Assembly: GCA_037176725.1 (NCBI GenBank)
Contig: JAZBRS010000039.1
Span: forward strand, 23,286,001-23,350,000
DNA length: 64,000 nucleotides
Direction of reading: 5' to 3'
Source of the DNA: Posidonia oceanica
Lineage: Eukaryota > Streptophyta > Magnoliopsida > Alismatales > Posidoniaceae
Shown in pieces: positions 45,147 to 56,837 of this stretch; position 1 is the stretch's first letter; the number at the start of each line of letters is the position of its first letter. The notes below the pieces were generated by a model. The model had not been told where the DNA came from, did not search any database, and saw nothing but the letters and a program-made list of their open reading frames with translations. A program made the translations under genes and the position numbers.

Positions 45147-47708
45147 ATGGCCCAGTACGTCAGTGAGCCTCTCTTTACTCCTGTCACGGAGGGTGTTTCC
45201 GTCCTGGCCCCTCCGGTTGCTGCTTCTGTCCCTCTTGTTCCCCCTCCGACACCAGGGTTTCCTCCCCTAACGCCTCTAGGATCTCAGTATGTCCCGGGAC
45301 AGTGGCAAGCATCTCTTCCTCCGGATCCAGTCACCGAGTCTATCTTGATGACCGTTACTCGCGCTTCGGAGACGCCACTGCCCCCTCCATCCCAGGGATA
45401 CGTCGCCTTCGACATCCCTCCTACCATTGCTGCGACTTTTTCTGTAGAACTTCTTCCTCCCGGACAGTCTGTGTCCGTGCCATTTGCTTCTCAACCTTCA
45501 CCGGCACTGCACTTCAGCGTTCCCACTGGCGAGACGCCTGAGGCGTGGTACCAGTACCTGACGGAGCTTGCCCAGAGACTGCAGGGCATGGCTTTATCAG
45601 TTCGTCCTTCCTGTGCTCCTATCGTTCCTGAGGTTCCTTTGAGGCCAGTTCCTGCACCTCATGCATCTACCTCCACACCTCCACCTCGACTATCATCTCA
45701 ACTGCCCACGGTTCCGACGATGGGGGCCCGTTTACCGCCTCCTGCTGCACAACACTTAGCACAGCATGCTCCTCTTCCCCCTGGTGGTCAGTCCTTCGGA
45801 CCAGCTGGAGCCCAGTACCTCACTGGCTCGCTGTCTGGCACCCCGCCTGTACAGCAACTGGTGCTCCGTCATCCTACCCCTATCACAGCACAGCATGGCA
45901 TCTACTCTTCTCCTTTGCATCAAGCCCAGCATCCTGCATACACTCCTGCATACACAGTTCCCCAACACGGATACGCTGGCCATCCCGTTGCTCCACCAGG
46001 CGACGCTATGGTAGATCCGGAGGAGCACTTAGGTGCGACCCATTCGGCGTATGTGCTCACTACCCCTGCTGATCCCTCTCCTATAACAGCGACTCCGGAC
46101 CCCATCAATAACCGGATGGACGTCTTGGAGAAGGCACTACGACTAGTGCAGGGTACTGAGCACCAGACCTACCAATTTCGGGACCTCTGCTGCTTTCCAG
46201 AGGCGGTACTCCCTCCGAAGTTCAAAATCCCGGACTTCGAGAAATATAATGGTAGGGGCTGCCCCGTAGCACACCTGAAGGCGTATTGCGGTGATCTCGC
46301 TCAGCTTCAGGCTGACGAGAGGTTGCTGATCCGCCTGTTCCAGAAGAGTTTGACCGGGCCGGCACTCAAGTGGTTTACATCGCTTGATATGTCAGCCATC
46401 AAGACTTGGAACGACCTCAGTCAGGCGTTCCTGGAACAATACTCCTTCAACCTCGATCTAGTCCCAAAGCGGGCGGACTTGATCGCAATCAAGCAGAATT
46501 CCGGCGAGCCGTTCGGGGAGTACGTCGGCCGCTGGCGCGCCCTTGCCTCTCAGGTTCGAGATAGGCCCTCTGACGAGGAGTCTATTGAGATCGTCATCAA
46601 AGGGGCGCAGCCATCTCTTGGAGCTCTGCTTAGCATCCAACCAGTCACTACTTTTGCAGCACTCATCAGAGCTGGAGCGCGTGTGGAGAGTTCTTTGCGG
46701 AGTGGCAACTTCTCGGCTCTCTCTGCGTTCGCTAAGCAGGCCGCGATCAGCAGTAACAGTGCCAACAGCAACGCCTCCAACAACAACAGCGGCAGCAACA
46801 ACAACCACCCGAAGAGGAAAGACTCGCCGAAAATCGCTGTTGCATTCGTCGACTCCCCTGCTATGCCTGTTCGCTTGCCATCCCGGCCTGCCCCAGCTCA
46901 GATGGTGTACGCTCCTGCACCTAGGAATCCACCCACACCACAGATCACTACCACCGCTAGACCGGTCTACCCCGCCGCACTGGTTCAGCAAGGCTCATAC
47001 CAGAGGCAAAGAAGGCCACCCACTGAGAAGCAGAAATTCGCCCCACTGGTGGAACCACTCACGGTCATCTTGCCAAAGGTTGCATCGCTCCTGAAGTTCC
47101 CGGAGGTTCGTCCGCCCCCAAATCCCTTGCCGCATTGGTTTAGGGCGAACCTCTTCTGCAATTTCCATCGAAGTACCGGGCATTCGACGGACAATTGCTT
47201 CTCCTTGCGGAACGCTATTCAGGATTTAATCGAATCGGGAACGATTGTGATTGACACGCACGAGGCATCCACCCAAGTGCACACACATGCATCTGCACAT
47301 TCAGCTGTTCCCCCTCATTCTGGCATCATCCACCAACCCCTACCGGAGCACTCTTATCCGGAAGGAGCAGCAACCTCAGGCATCCATTCTGTCTTTCCTT
47401 CTGGGCCTGCTACCTCTGTGGTAGACCCTTCTGATCTCATCTCTGATATTTCTAAGTCTTTCCCCGTAAATCTCTACCTTGCGGTGGTTGTCGGCTCCGA
47501 GTCGGGAATTCACACGATCCGACCGCGTGCCAGGTCGGAGCGCCCCTCCGCGCCTCCCGCTGTGCTTCCTCAGGCTCAATCCCCTGTACACCTTCTAGCT
47601 AGGGCCCAGCCTAGATTCCCCGTCCACCTCTTAGGGCGACCTCAGCTAGAATCCTCTGTACACCTGCTAGGCAGACCTCAACCTGCCCCAGCCTTCCCTC
47701 CCCAATAA
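45147..47708 (+). CDS. gag: Gag polyprotein of element E
   Basis: 853 codons from the ATG in CAGCAATGGCCCAG; the frame is open upstream to 44985, but A and F support this start. The N-terminal third is Pro-rich. The gag core spans residues about 355-515, followed by an Asn/Ser-rich patch. A C-x2-H-x4-H-x4-C knuckle lies at 671-684. The C-terminal tail has repeated VHLLxRPQ segments. The ORF ends at TAA (47706-47708), and the pol frame continues directly after it without a frameshift. B shows the same tail running on without a stop, so the E stop may be a mutation, or B may differ. The protein is close to the visible F gag. Confidence 0.9.
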   Translation: MAQYVSEPLFTPVTEGVSVLAPPVAASVPLVPPPTPGFPPLTPLGSQYVPGQWQASLPPDPVTESILMTVTRASETPLPPPSQGYVAFDIPPTIAATFSVELLPPGQSVSVPFASQPSPALHFSVPTGETPEAWYQYLTELAQRLQGMALSVRPSCAPIVPEVPLRPVPAPHASTSTPPPRLSSQLPTVPTMGARLPPPAAQHLAQHAPLPPGGQSFGPAGAQYLTGSLSGTPPVQQLVLRHPTPITAQHGIYSSPLHQAQHPAYTPAYTVPQHGYAGHPVAPPGDAMVDPEEHLGATHSAYVLTTPADPSPITATPDPINNRMDVLEKALRLVQGTEHQTYQFRDLCCFPEAVLPPKFKIPDFEKYNGRGCPVAHLKAYCGDLAQLQADERLLIRLFQKSLTGPALKWFTSLDMSAIKTWNDLSQAFLEQYSFNLDLVPKRADLIAIKQNSGEPFGEYVGRWRALASQVRDRPSDEESIEIVIKGAQPSLGALLSIQPVTTFAALIRAGARVESSLRSGNFSALSAFAKQAAISSNSANSNASNNNSGSNNNHPKRKDSPKIAVAFVDSPAMPVRLPSRPAPAQMVYAPAPRNPPTPQITTTARPVYPAALVQQGSYQRQRRPPTEKQKFAPLVEPLTVILPKVASLLKFPEVRPPPNPLPHWFRANLFCNFHRSTGHSTDNCFSLRNAIQDLIESGTIVIDTHEASTQVHTHASAHSAVPPHSGIIHQPLPEHSYPEGAATSGIHSVFPSGPATSVVDPSDLISDISKSFPVNLYLAVVVGSESGIHTIRPRARSERPSAPPAVLPQAQSPVHLLARAQPRFPVHLLGRPQLESSVHLLGRPQPAPAFPPQ

Positions 47709-50700
47709 CCATACCCTCTAGATAGACCTCAATACCCAGTAGGTCCCCCTGTAACCCCTCCTGTGCTCGCAGCACGTGCTCCAGTGGTTATTGACTTAAC
47801 CTTGGACACCCATCGCGTTCCTTACAGCTACGCCACAGAAATGTGTGCGAAAGTAACGCGATCGGGGAGGGTCTACAGGCCCCCAACACCGGCAATTAGG
47901 CCAAATCACCCTAAACCTGCTATGCCCCCACCCTCCAATCAACCTGTAGCAGATCCACCCTCCAATCAACCCGTAGCAAGCCAAATCCCTGCCCAGCCTG
48001 TAGCGGCCCAGCTTCCTGCCACTACCCCCTTAGAGCTTGCCAAAGCAACCCCTCTTGTTGCCAAAAAGAACCTACCCAAGGCAGACTTAACCTCCCAGCT
48101 TAAGAAGGTCAAAGCTGACATTTCCATTTGGGACTTGATCCACACCTCTGCCGAACACCGTGAGGCTTTTCTTTGCGTGTTCCAGGCTGCCCGTGTGTCC
48201 CAGTCTATTGAGCCTTCAGCCTTGGAAAGCATGGTAGGGTTGATCATGGAGCCCCAGGTCATCTCTTTTACAAGTAATGAGCTGCCTCCGGCGGGGATTA
48301 ATCATAACCAACCCCTGTTCGTCACGGTTCAGTTCAAAAACTTTCGCATTCCCCTAACACTGGTTGATAATGGGTCAGGCCTTAACGTCTGCCCCTTGCG
48401 TACTGTAACCAAGCTCGGATTCAAAGCCGAGGACATCACGCCAGCCATGAAGGGAATGACAGCTTTTGACAACACCCACCATGACACTCTAGGGACCCTG
48501 ATTATTCCTCTTGCTATCGGCCCGGTCATGTTCGATGTAGAATTCTATGTCGTCGACTTGAAGCCGAATTTAAATCTTCTGCTTGGGCGCCCTTGGCTCC
48601 ACAAGCATCAGGTCCTTCCTTCGACCCTCCATCGGATGATAAAGTACCGTCGCGGCGATGATGTCATTGTCGTCATGGCGGAGAACTTTGAGAAGGAGCG
48701 GATCGAGGCAGTCTCCCCCATGTCTTCACAAGCTATCCCGTTTGACCCCGAAACTTCTGAAGCTCTACATCGCGTTAATCGGTGCGAGCTGGTTAACTTC
48801 ATTCCTGATCTTGAACGTGTCAACTCCTTGGCCGTTCACAGCAACTCCTTCCGAATGGTCGAGAATGTATGTCACAGGTGGGGTTACATAAAGGGTACAC
48901 CGCTCGGGCGTCACGGCCAGGGGATCGCAGAGCCGATCGTAGCAGTGGAGCGGAGGAAATCAGAAGGCCTCGGTTACGAACCCAAGCTTAACGAAGATCA
49001 CTGCCTTCAGCTTAAGGATCAAGAGCCAGCCATTCCCAGAGATCTCACTAACTTCACCAGTGCAGGAGTCCTGGGATCGACCGATGATCAAGCCACGGCA
49101 CCGACAGAAGACTGGGTCTGCATTGAGGACTACTACTCGGATGAGGAGCAGTCTGGCACAGTAGAGGCAGTCCCAACTGGCAGCAAGGCAATGATCAGCA
49201 CAGAGGCACCACAGTCAGCATGTTCAGCTCTCCCTCTAGCAGATACAGCAGACAGCTCAGTAGGCTCTGTGGTAGAACTGGCAAGCTCTCACACTTTTGC
49301 AGCCACATCTACATTGCAAGTACAGGCAGCAGCGGTGCAGGATTCAGAGACACTCCTTCTGGCAGAATCGGGCAGGCTACCTGCGGTCACAGTCACACCA
49401 GTGCCACTGTCCCTCTCTCTGCAGAGGCAGTCAATTAATTCAGTCAGCAGCACAGCTCAACCTGCTCCCGTGGCCGCATCACTGAGAATGCAGTCGGCAC
49501 AGTCCGTTTCGCATCTTCCTGACGCCAAACAGCAACTCTCATGGCAGGACCCCATGGCGTCAGAGGCTGCACTCTCACAGCCACGGCCAGTTGCAGAGGA
49601 CCAACTAAGCGCCGTAGTCTCCCGGCCCTTGAGCCCTCAAAAGGGCGCCTCTGCCTGCTCTCCACCTGCAACAGTGACCCTGGCAGCATATCCATCTGTG
49701 GCCCCGCTGACCAGTCTGTTTGGGTCTCTCACGCCAAAGTTGCCGCTGTCAGGTGCGCCCATTAGCCAGAGCATGCAAATTCCCAGGGCAGCACTCCGCC
49801 TTGCAGCCGGGCCAGTGCCACAGGCCCCCGGCGCCTACTATGTCGACTCACCCTCAGACGAGGAGGAAGGAGTGGCGATAGAAGCCCAAGTCGATTCATG
49901 GATGTCCGACTTAGAGCTACTTTATCAAGAACAAATCAAGTCGATAGCAGAAGACCTGGCAGAGCATCGAGCCGTAGAAAGGAAAGGGAAAGCCGTGGTT
50001 ACGGACCCTCCTCTGCAAGAAGACCATGCCTCTATCATGGTCCTGGAAGAAGGCTCGGCAGCACCGGACTCCCCTAGACCAGATGAGCTCATCACTCTCC
50101 GACCAGAAGGCGGGTCTAGGTGGTTTGTGCAACAGACGCCCCACTGGAGCAGCATAGCGAGCGGCAGTGCCCAGATCAGCCGCCAGTCCGGCATACCCTC
50201 CCTAAGCACACTAGAAGACTCAGAGGAGAGAGCACTAGCAGTCCAAGCAGTAGCAGTAACAGAGCAGAAAGCAGAATCAGTAACAGAGTTGTCAACAGCC
50301 TTAGTAGCAGAATCACCAGTAGTATCAACAGCAAAATCAGCAAGGCCCTCAGCAGTATCAGCAGAACACTCAGCATAATCAGTCAGGCCAGAGCAAACAG
50401 CAGAAGGAGTTGCTGGGACGGAGGTGGCGCACCGAGGCTACAAGAATACCCGAGTGAGCGTGACTATCCTGAAGCGTCACCAGGGCCAAGCAGCGGAACA
50501 TATACACTCTTTCGACATCACAAGTCCTTCTTTTGAGAAAGAGATCCCCTCTCTGCAGATCCTACGAGAAGCTGAGTTGGAAGAGGCAGAATGGGTCGAA
50601 GACCACTGCGTCCAATTGAATTTGATCGATGAGCACAGACTGCAAGCTATGCACAACGCTCACTGCTACCAGAAGCGGATGGCCAGAGCATTCTTGAAGA

Positions 50701-50909
50701 AGGTCCAGCCCAGAAACTTTCAGCCAGGGGACCTTGTCTTGCGCGCCATCCATTTGCCTGACGGTCGAGGGAAATTCCGACCCAATTGGCGCGGTCCCTT
50801 TGTGGTCAAGCAGATCTTCTCGGGAGGCGCTGTAACTCTTGAGGATATGGACCGGGTCGAGCAGTCCGAGCCCGTCAACCTCTGCTATCTCAAGAAGTAC
50901 TATCAGTAG
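47709..50909 (+). pseudogene. pol: Pol remnant of E: protease kept, RT to integrase core deleted
   Basis: The frame continues from gag. The protease is present with its DNGS motif (Asp codon 48366-48368), then a G-patch-like segment and the Ser/Gln-rich linker. A TAA stop lies at 50376-50378; the same frame goes on and at about 50541-50545 (GAGAT) jumps from the linker end (FEKEI) to the integrase C-terminal part (PSLQIL...). Against B, 3048 bp (20188-23235) are missing, exactly 1016 codons, with GAGAT at both deletion ends. RT, both RNase H domains, the HHCC and the DDE are lost. The GPF-type integrase tail is kept to the stop at 50907-50909. Confidence 0.9.
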
Positions 50910-52341
50910 CCGAAAGCGGCCCTGTTGCAGATGCCCTTCTCCCACCTACACACTTGCATTCTCACTTCTTGCATTCTCACTTCTTGCATTCTCATCATAC
51001 CTGCATCTTCTATCTATCCTGCTCATGCATCAACTCTCTTTCAATCATCATCGTTCTCCCTTCAAATCGTGCATTACATCTTCTGGCCCGGTGATGAGAA
51101 CCAGAAGTGCTTGCCTGCTCTGGAAAGAGTCCGCCCTACCTCACCCGGCACTACTTAGATGTCTTAGCTAGTGAGGGAGCCACCACCAATCAGGACAGGC
51201 GAACCACCTAATCTCATAAGGACATACACCTCTGAGGGAGAAAAAATCTTAGGATGTGAGTCTAGAAAAAGTGAGAGTAGACACCTAGGCTTGGGCACGT
51301 TCAAGGAACAGAAGACGAAGACAGAAGCCAGCCCTAGAGATAGGGGTGTGCAGTCTAACCCTGCTCCTTCTACCCATCACACAGCAAACCCAAAGCCCAG
51401 ATTCATTACCACTCAAGCACCCTTCTTTTGCCACCAAAATGGGGATAGCAAAAGCCTGAAAAAAAAAAAGAGAAAAAGAAAACAAACAAGCAAAAAAAAA
51501 GAGATAGAACAAAAACAAAAAAAAGGGGGGGGGAAGCAAAAGCAAAAAAAAAAGAAGAAGAAAAAAGGGCAAGATTCAGCCCGAAAATACAGGCACCATC
51601 ATCCCTCGTACCTTATTAGAGACCCAAGGGTGTTAAGTTTTAAAAAGGGTCTACCACTTCCCTCCAAAACCAAAACACTTACCTTCTCCCAAGCTAGGGG
51701 TAGAGAAAGACTGCATACCTATGAGGGAGAAATCAAAAAAGAGAGCAGAAAGAGTAGGTGTAGGTCCTGAGAGTCCGGCAAATAGCCTGTCCTCACCACA
51801 CCACCACCTGTATAATGCCAACACCCGTTCCGGAGTGCCACCAGCGAGCCAAGAATCTAAGTAGGGCCCAGTGAGTCGGGGACCACTCCTTTTCCTTTGC
51901 AGCAGGCACCAAAGCACTCCGTATGCTGAGGGCACCCAAGCATACTAATCATTTCATAAGCATACTGACTTGCATCATGCATACATGCATCTTCAATTAT
52001 CCTTTCTTTCTTATCAATCGTTCCGCTCTGCAACTCGCTTCGACCCTGAGATAGTACTTCTTGCCTAGAGCGCGTTGACGCTGCTCGAGCTGCGCTGGTC
52101 CAGATCTCCTGCCAGCCCTCGCCCCCGTATCCACAAGACTGCTGCAGATTCCCTTTGCTTATCTTTGTTTAGCTGCTATGTTCCGATATCAACTGCTAAG
52201 ATGCATATTGAACTACATTATCAGCCTTAGATTCTGCTCTTTGTCAGAGATTACATGCCTGCGAGATCTGACTGTTTACAATGTTGATAACAGGTACCTT
52301 CAAGTCCTGCAGCTACCTGCCTACATTCTGCGATCTGCGCA
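50910..52341 (+). other. Pol to ORF3 spacer of E
   Basis: Non-coding and partly conserved with B (23600-24923). A short tandem of TTCTTGCATTCTCAC lies near 50955-50995. The A/G-rich tract is listed separately. An open frame of 199 codons here is low-complexity and not shared with B. Confidence 0.6.
51455..51580 (+). other. A/G-rich tract of E, candidate central polypurine tract
   Basis: Nearly pyrimidine-free run with A8G9AAG at 51517-51536, a typical PPT shape, in the place where B has its own purine-rich tract. Confidence 0.45.
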
Positions 52342-53544
52342 ATGGGCTTCCCCACTCTGTTGACTCCAGCACACTGCTTGGAGGCCTTGCAAGAATGGAT
52401 CGGCGAGCTTATCCAAGAAGACTGCGAAAAGCTGCACCTGTGGGGCATCCCAACCAAGCTGCTGAAGGCTGCTGATGTGGAAGTAAGCCGCCATCTTCTG
52501 TGTGCCGCCGCGAGATTCTGGAAACTGGCACACCACGTCTTTTGCTTTGGCAGAACTGAGCTTACACCCACACTGGAAGAAGTGCGTCGGATCTGCGGCT
52601 TCTCCAAGATCATGGGGCCGCCTATCTTCATGAAGCGTGATGGATACCTTGAGGTCCTGAGCCAGCTGACTGGGCTCCCTACTCGAAGCTGCCAACAGAG
52701 ACTGATCTGCACCAGCGAACCTGAACCTATGCTTCGCCTAGCGCACTTTGATGATGTCATGAAGAAGCGCGTCGAACTCGGAGATGAGCTGTGGCTCCGA
52801 GGGTTTGTCATCCGCTTCCTGGGCGAGCTAATCTTTACTCATGGCCGACTGACAGTGGCCATCGAGGTTGCAGAGATAGCACTTGCTGTAGTGACCCAGC
52901 ACATAGACCTGGCACCAGTTGTTCTGGCGGAAACATACTGCGGGCTGGACCGCATCTCACATCGCTGCCGCCACTTCCACGGCTGCGGGGCACTCATACA
53001 AGTCTGGCTAGCTGCACACTTAGAAATGAACCTTCTGCGCCCCTAGGTGCATGCCTTTGAAGCCTACTGCAGCAGCGGCCGTGCCAAGACAGTCAAAAGC
53101 GTCAAAGAAGAATACGAAAGGCTATCAGCACTGACTGACGACGCTGTAACCTGGCGTATCATCCCCTCTGTAGCCTAGCCATTCACTGTCTTTTTCAACG
53201 CGCGCAACACGCGGCTAATCATACTGCCAAGATTCACGGCGGGTGTGGAATACCATTCCATCAGGGTTATGCGCCAATTTGGCTTCCAGCAGGGTGCATT
53301 TGTTGACAGCACAGCGCCCGAGCTTCTTCAAGCATACCCTCTCAGCACGACTGCCCCAACCAAGAAGCTGGCTGATCTAATGCAGCATGGGGTGCGGTCA
53401 ACAGACATTGCAGCTGTGAGAGGTGTAGGATGCACCCCTGAGTATGTGACTGAGGTCCAAGAGCTCTGGCCCGTCAATGAGATCCCGCCAGGCGGCCCCC
53501 TATTCCCCGACTCCAGGCAGCCAAAGAAGGCCCGAACCGGTTAG
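52342..53544 (+). pseudogene. ORF3 of E: plant-mobile-domain-like protein, two stops
   Basis: Homologue of B ORF3 (24924-26126) with the same length of 401 codons including the stop and no frameshift. Two in-frame TAG codons break it: 53044-53046 (CAA in B) and 53176-53178 (GAA in B). The motif region around residues 65-90 is intact (ELTPTLEEVRRICGF). Since E lacks RT as well, decay after insertion is plausible. ORF3 starts with MGFPTL in both copies. Confidence 0.88.
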
Positions 53545-53839
53545 GCACTCGTGCAATCATGTGGTCTTCTTTCAAGATATGCTGTATATTTTTGGCCTGC
53601 CACAGGCATGTACTCATCAAGTTCTTTCAATGAAAAACTGTTTCTGCTGTCTGCTTGCACTTCAAGACCATTTAATGCATTGCATAATCATTGCCAACAT
53701 CATCTTGGGCCCTCTGGCCAGACTTGCAGCCAACACAACGTAGGAAAGTCCTCAGCACCCACTCCGAAGTCCAGAATCTCTGCAGACCCGCGTCGGCAAG
53801 CCATGCCATCCAGCGTCCCCAGCTGAGTCATTATCTGCA
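53545..53839 (+). other. Downstream of ORF3 in E
   Basis: Non-coding. TTCAATGAAAAACTG near 53625 is a weak poly(A)-like site matching the B position. Nothing else was recognised. Confidence 0.4.
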
Positions 53840-54055
53840 GGCCGGCACCTCAAACTGCTCGGCGATAGGTCCGTCAACCTGTCATCATCTGCGGGCTGGC
53901 ACCCCAAACTGCTCGGCGATAGGTCCGTCAACCTGTCATCTTCTGCGGGGTGGCACCCCAAACTGCTCGGCGATAGGTCCGTCAACCTGTCATCATCTTC
54001 TGCAGGCTGGTACCCCAAACTACTCGTCTGACAAACACGTCAGCTTTGTCTTCAC
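53840..54055 (+). repeat. First hairpin array of E (GGCACC / GATAGG types)
   Basis: Three units of about 57 bp combine GGCACCCCAAACTGC-type hairpins with GATAGGTCCGTCAACCTGTC (stem GATAGGT/ACCTGTC with one G-T). A GGTACCCCAAACTAC form and GACAAA...TTTGTC follow. The units match array 2 of A. Confidence 0.8.
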
Positions 54056-54089
54056 CTTCTGCTTTTGATGCCAAGGACGCGCTGGCCAA

Positions 54090-54141
54090 CCCCTGGTGTC
54101 ATCCCGACACCAGGGGCATCTTTTGATCGCCCCTTGGTATC
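54090..54141 (+). repeat. Three-arm hairpin element of E
   Basis: CCCCTGGTGTC (54090-54100), GACACCAGGGGC (54106-54117), GCCCCTTGGTATC (54129-54141). Relative to A and B the stem changed from GGTATC/GATACC to GGTGTC/GACACC, a paired change in arms 1 and 2. Confidence 0.78.
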
Positions 54142-54217
54142 ATTCTCCCCCTCTTTCCCCTATGATATTCCTGGTGTCATGGGATGATTCCCTCTCGCGA
54201 AACCTTTACTGGCAAGC

Positions 54218-55275
54218 TCGGTATCTCATCATTATCTCATCTCCTCTTTGCCGGCCGATAAGTCCGATATCTTATCATCTCTCATCATTATCTCATCCCC
54301 TCTTTGCTGGCCGATAAGTCCGATATCTTATCATCTCTCATCATTACCTCATCCCCTCTTTGCCGGCCGATAAGTCCGATATCTTATCATCTCTCATCAT
54401 TATCTCATCCCCTCTTTGCCGACCGATAAGTCCGATATCTTATCACCTTTTCTTATCATCTTTCATCATTATCTCATTCCCTCTTTGCCGGCCGATAAGT
54501 CCGATATCTTATCACCTTTTCTTATCAATCAATCTCATCATTATCTCATCCCCTCTTTGCCGGCCGATAAGTCCGATATCTTATCATCTCTTATCATTAT
54601 CTCATCTCCTCTTTGCCGACCGATAAGTCCGATATCTTATCATCTCTCATCATTATCTCATCCCCTCTTTGCCGGCCGATAAGTCCGATATCTTATCACC
54701 TTTTCTTATCATCTCTCATCATTATCTCATCCCCTCTTTGCTGGCCAATAAGTCCGATATCTTATCACCTTTTCTTATCAATCAATCTCATCATTATCTC
54801 ATCCCCTCTTTGCCGGCCGATAAGTCTGATATCTTATCATCTCTCATCATTATCTCATCCCCTCTTTGCCGGCCGATAAGTCCGATATCTTATCATCTCT
54901 CATCATTATCTCATCCCCTCTTTGCTGGCCGATAAGTCCGATATCTTATCACCTTTTATTATCAATCAATCTCATCATTATCTCATCCCCTCTTTGCCGG
55001 CCGATAAGTCCAATATCTTATCACCTTTTCTTATCAATCAATCTCATCATTATCTCATCCCCTCTTTGCCGGCCGATAAGTCCGATATCTTATCATCTCT
55101 CATCATTATCTCATCCCCTCTTTGCCGGCCGATAAGTCCGATATCTTATCACCTCTCATCATTATCTCATCCCCTCTTTGCCGGCCAATAAGTCCGCTAT
55201 CTTATCATCTCTCATCATTATCTCATCCCCTCTTTGCCGGTCGATAAGTCCGATTTCTTATCAATCAATCAATCA
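54218..55275 (+). repeat. GATAAG/CTTATC hairpin array of E (about 17 copies)
   Basis: Units of about 54-70 bp: CTCATCATTATCTCATCCCC, CTTTGCCGGCC, then GATAAGTCCGATATCTTATC. Some units have an extra ACCTTTTCTTATCAATCAAT. A few copies carry single changes (AATAAG, CTGATATC, CCAATATC). Only two copies exist in B, so the array was amplified in this lineage. Confidence 0.92.
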
Positions 55276-55376
55276 ATCACTGCTCTTTTCGGTTGATAGG
55301 ACCGTAAACTATCATCTTGGGCTGATCCCCGATCTGGCCCGCAGTTGTGTTATACGGCTGACATCCAGTAACTGTC
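55276..55376 (+). repeat. Last hairpins of E before the F insertion
   Basis: GATAGGACCGTAAACTATC (near 55297) and GACATCCAGTAACTGTC (55360-55376). F begins at 55377, directly after CTGTC. No PPT, no pre-PPT block and no bracketing hairpin precede the LTR here. Confidence 0.85.
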
Positions 55377-56837
55377 TGTTGACACCCCATCTTGGCAGGC
55401 TTGGACCCTTGGAGTCCTCTTGGTGATTGCTGGATCAAACCCCAACCAAACCCTAACTCTAATCCTCCTCTCTACCCTCCAAAATCAGCCTGTTTTGGCC
55501 CAGACCTTTGCCCCCCTTCCCAACCTCAAAACCTAACCAAAATCCATAGGAAAACCCACCACTATCCACTCAACAAACCTACCCAAAGACCTAGGAATTT
55601 CCAAACCCAACCCATTCCCAAAAACCCTAGAAAACTTAGGTAAAACTATCCTTTTTCTACACCTTGAAACCCCTCCAAAACCTTCCTAAAACCAAACCAA
55701 AACTTCAGGACCAACACTTCAAACCCTAGACTACCCACTCACCAATTCTCACCCCATTCCAAGGCCTTTAAGACCCTCTTTCACCCAAATTATCCTTTTC
55801 TCTCTTCGGGATTATCATTTTCTCTCTCCTCTCTCTCTCCTGATTATCATCTCTCTTTTCATCCCCTTTTCATCCTTTTCCTGGTCTGGCTGTGGGCCCC
55901 CTCTGTGCTTCCATCCTTCCTCTATCCTATCCCTATTTTTACTTTATTTTTACTCCTTTTTCTGAATTTTAAAAATCGTTTTCTTCCAACCTATCCCTTT
56001 TCCTTTTATCTCCCTCTTTTTCCATTTCTTTCCTCCTTCTCTTTTCCTTTCCTCTCTTTTGCAAAAATCCACAAAAAAACCCATAAAAATCTGCAAAACC
56101 TCAAAACATAAAACAAACAAATCAGTGCCCTAAGAAAAACAATTAAAAAATGTTAAACAAGCAATTAACAACTTAAACTTAACTTAAGCAAGCTAAAAAG
56201 AAAACCAAACATGCAAACTAAAAAATGCAAAACAAATCAAAAGAAAACACTGAAAAATCAAGGAAAAAGCTAAAATAAAATCAAAACCCACCAAAGGTAA
56301 AAACCCATCAGAAGAATTAAAAAACAAACCCAAAAAGAAGAATTAAAAAATCAAATACTAAAACAAGTAATTAAGGGAGGCAAAAGACCTAACCTAATGA
56401 ACATAAGAAAAACAAGTTAAAACTTAATTAAAAAAGAAAAAGAAAACACATCTGAAAAGCCTAAAAAACACCCTATCAAACCAAAAAAATCCAACTAAAA
56501 ACTTCAAGAAAAAACCAATAAATAAAAATCCAAACATAACTTAAAAGACTTAAAAGGAAGAAACCCTAAGAAGACTACAACTTTAAAATCATAAAACCAA
56601 CCCTGATTAATACGAAATTAAATCCTAAAAAATCCTAATTAACATCCTAAGTGTCCAACAAGGGAAATACAATTTTTAAAAACAATTTAAAAAAGGTTTA
56701 ACAAACATTTAATCAAGTGAAAACCAATTAAAAACAATACCAAAACCCTAAAACCCTAATTAAGCCCAAAACACATTAATCAACTCTAAATGGCCATTAA
56801 AAATCTTAATTAAAATCTTAATCTACAGCACAACTTC

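Larger units (their letters stand above)
37663..55376 (+). mobile_element. Element E: Tat/Ogre-type retrotransposon with deleted pol (5' part)
   Basis: 5' LTR, three PBS copies, leader, gag, shortened pol, broken ORF3 and a hairpin array are visible. The 3' end (pre-PPT block, PPT, 3' LTR) is missing because F sits in the array at 55377. E is inserted in the D array in opposite orientation. It cannot be autonomous: RT, RNase H and the integrase core are gone. Confidence 0.9.

Noticed and set aside
51171..51770. 199-codon ORF after pol of E
   Set aside because: Runs through the A/G-rich tract, is Lys-rich and has no counterpart in B.
54218..55275. CRISPR-like regular repeats
   Set aside because: Spacers repeat as well, there are no cas genes, and the context is a plant retroelement.
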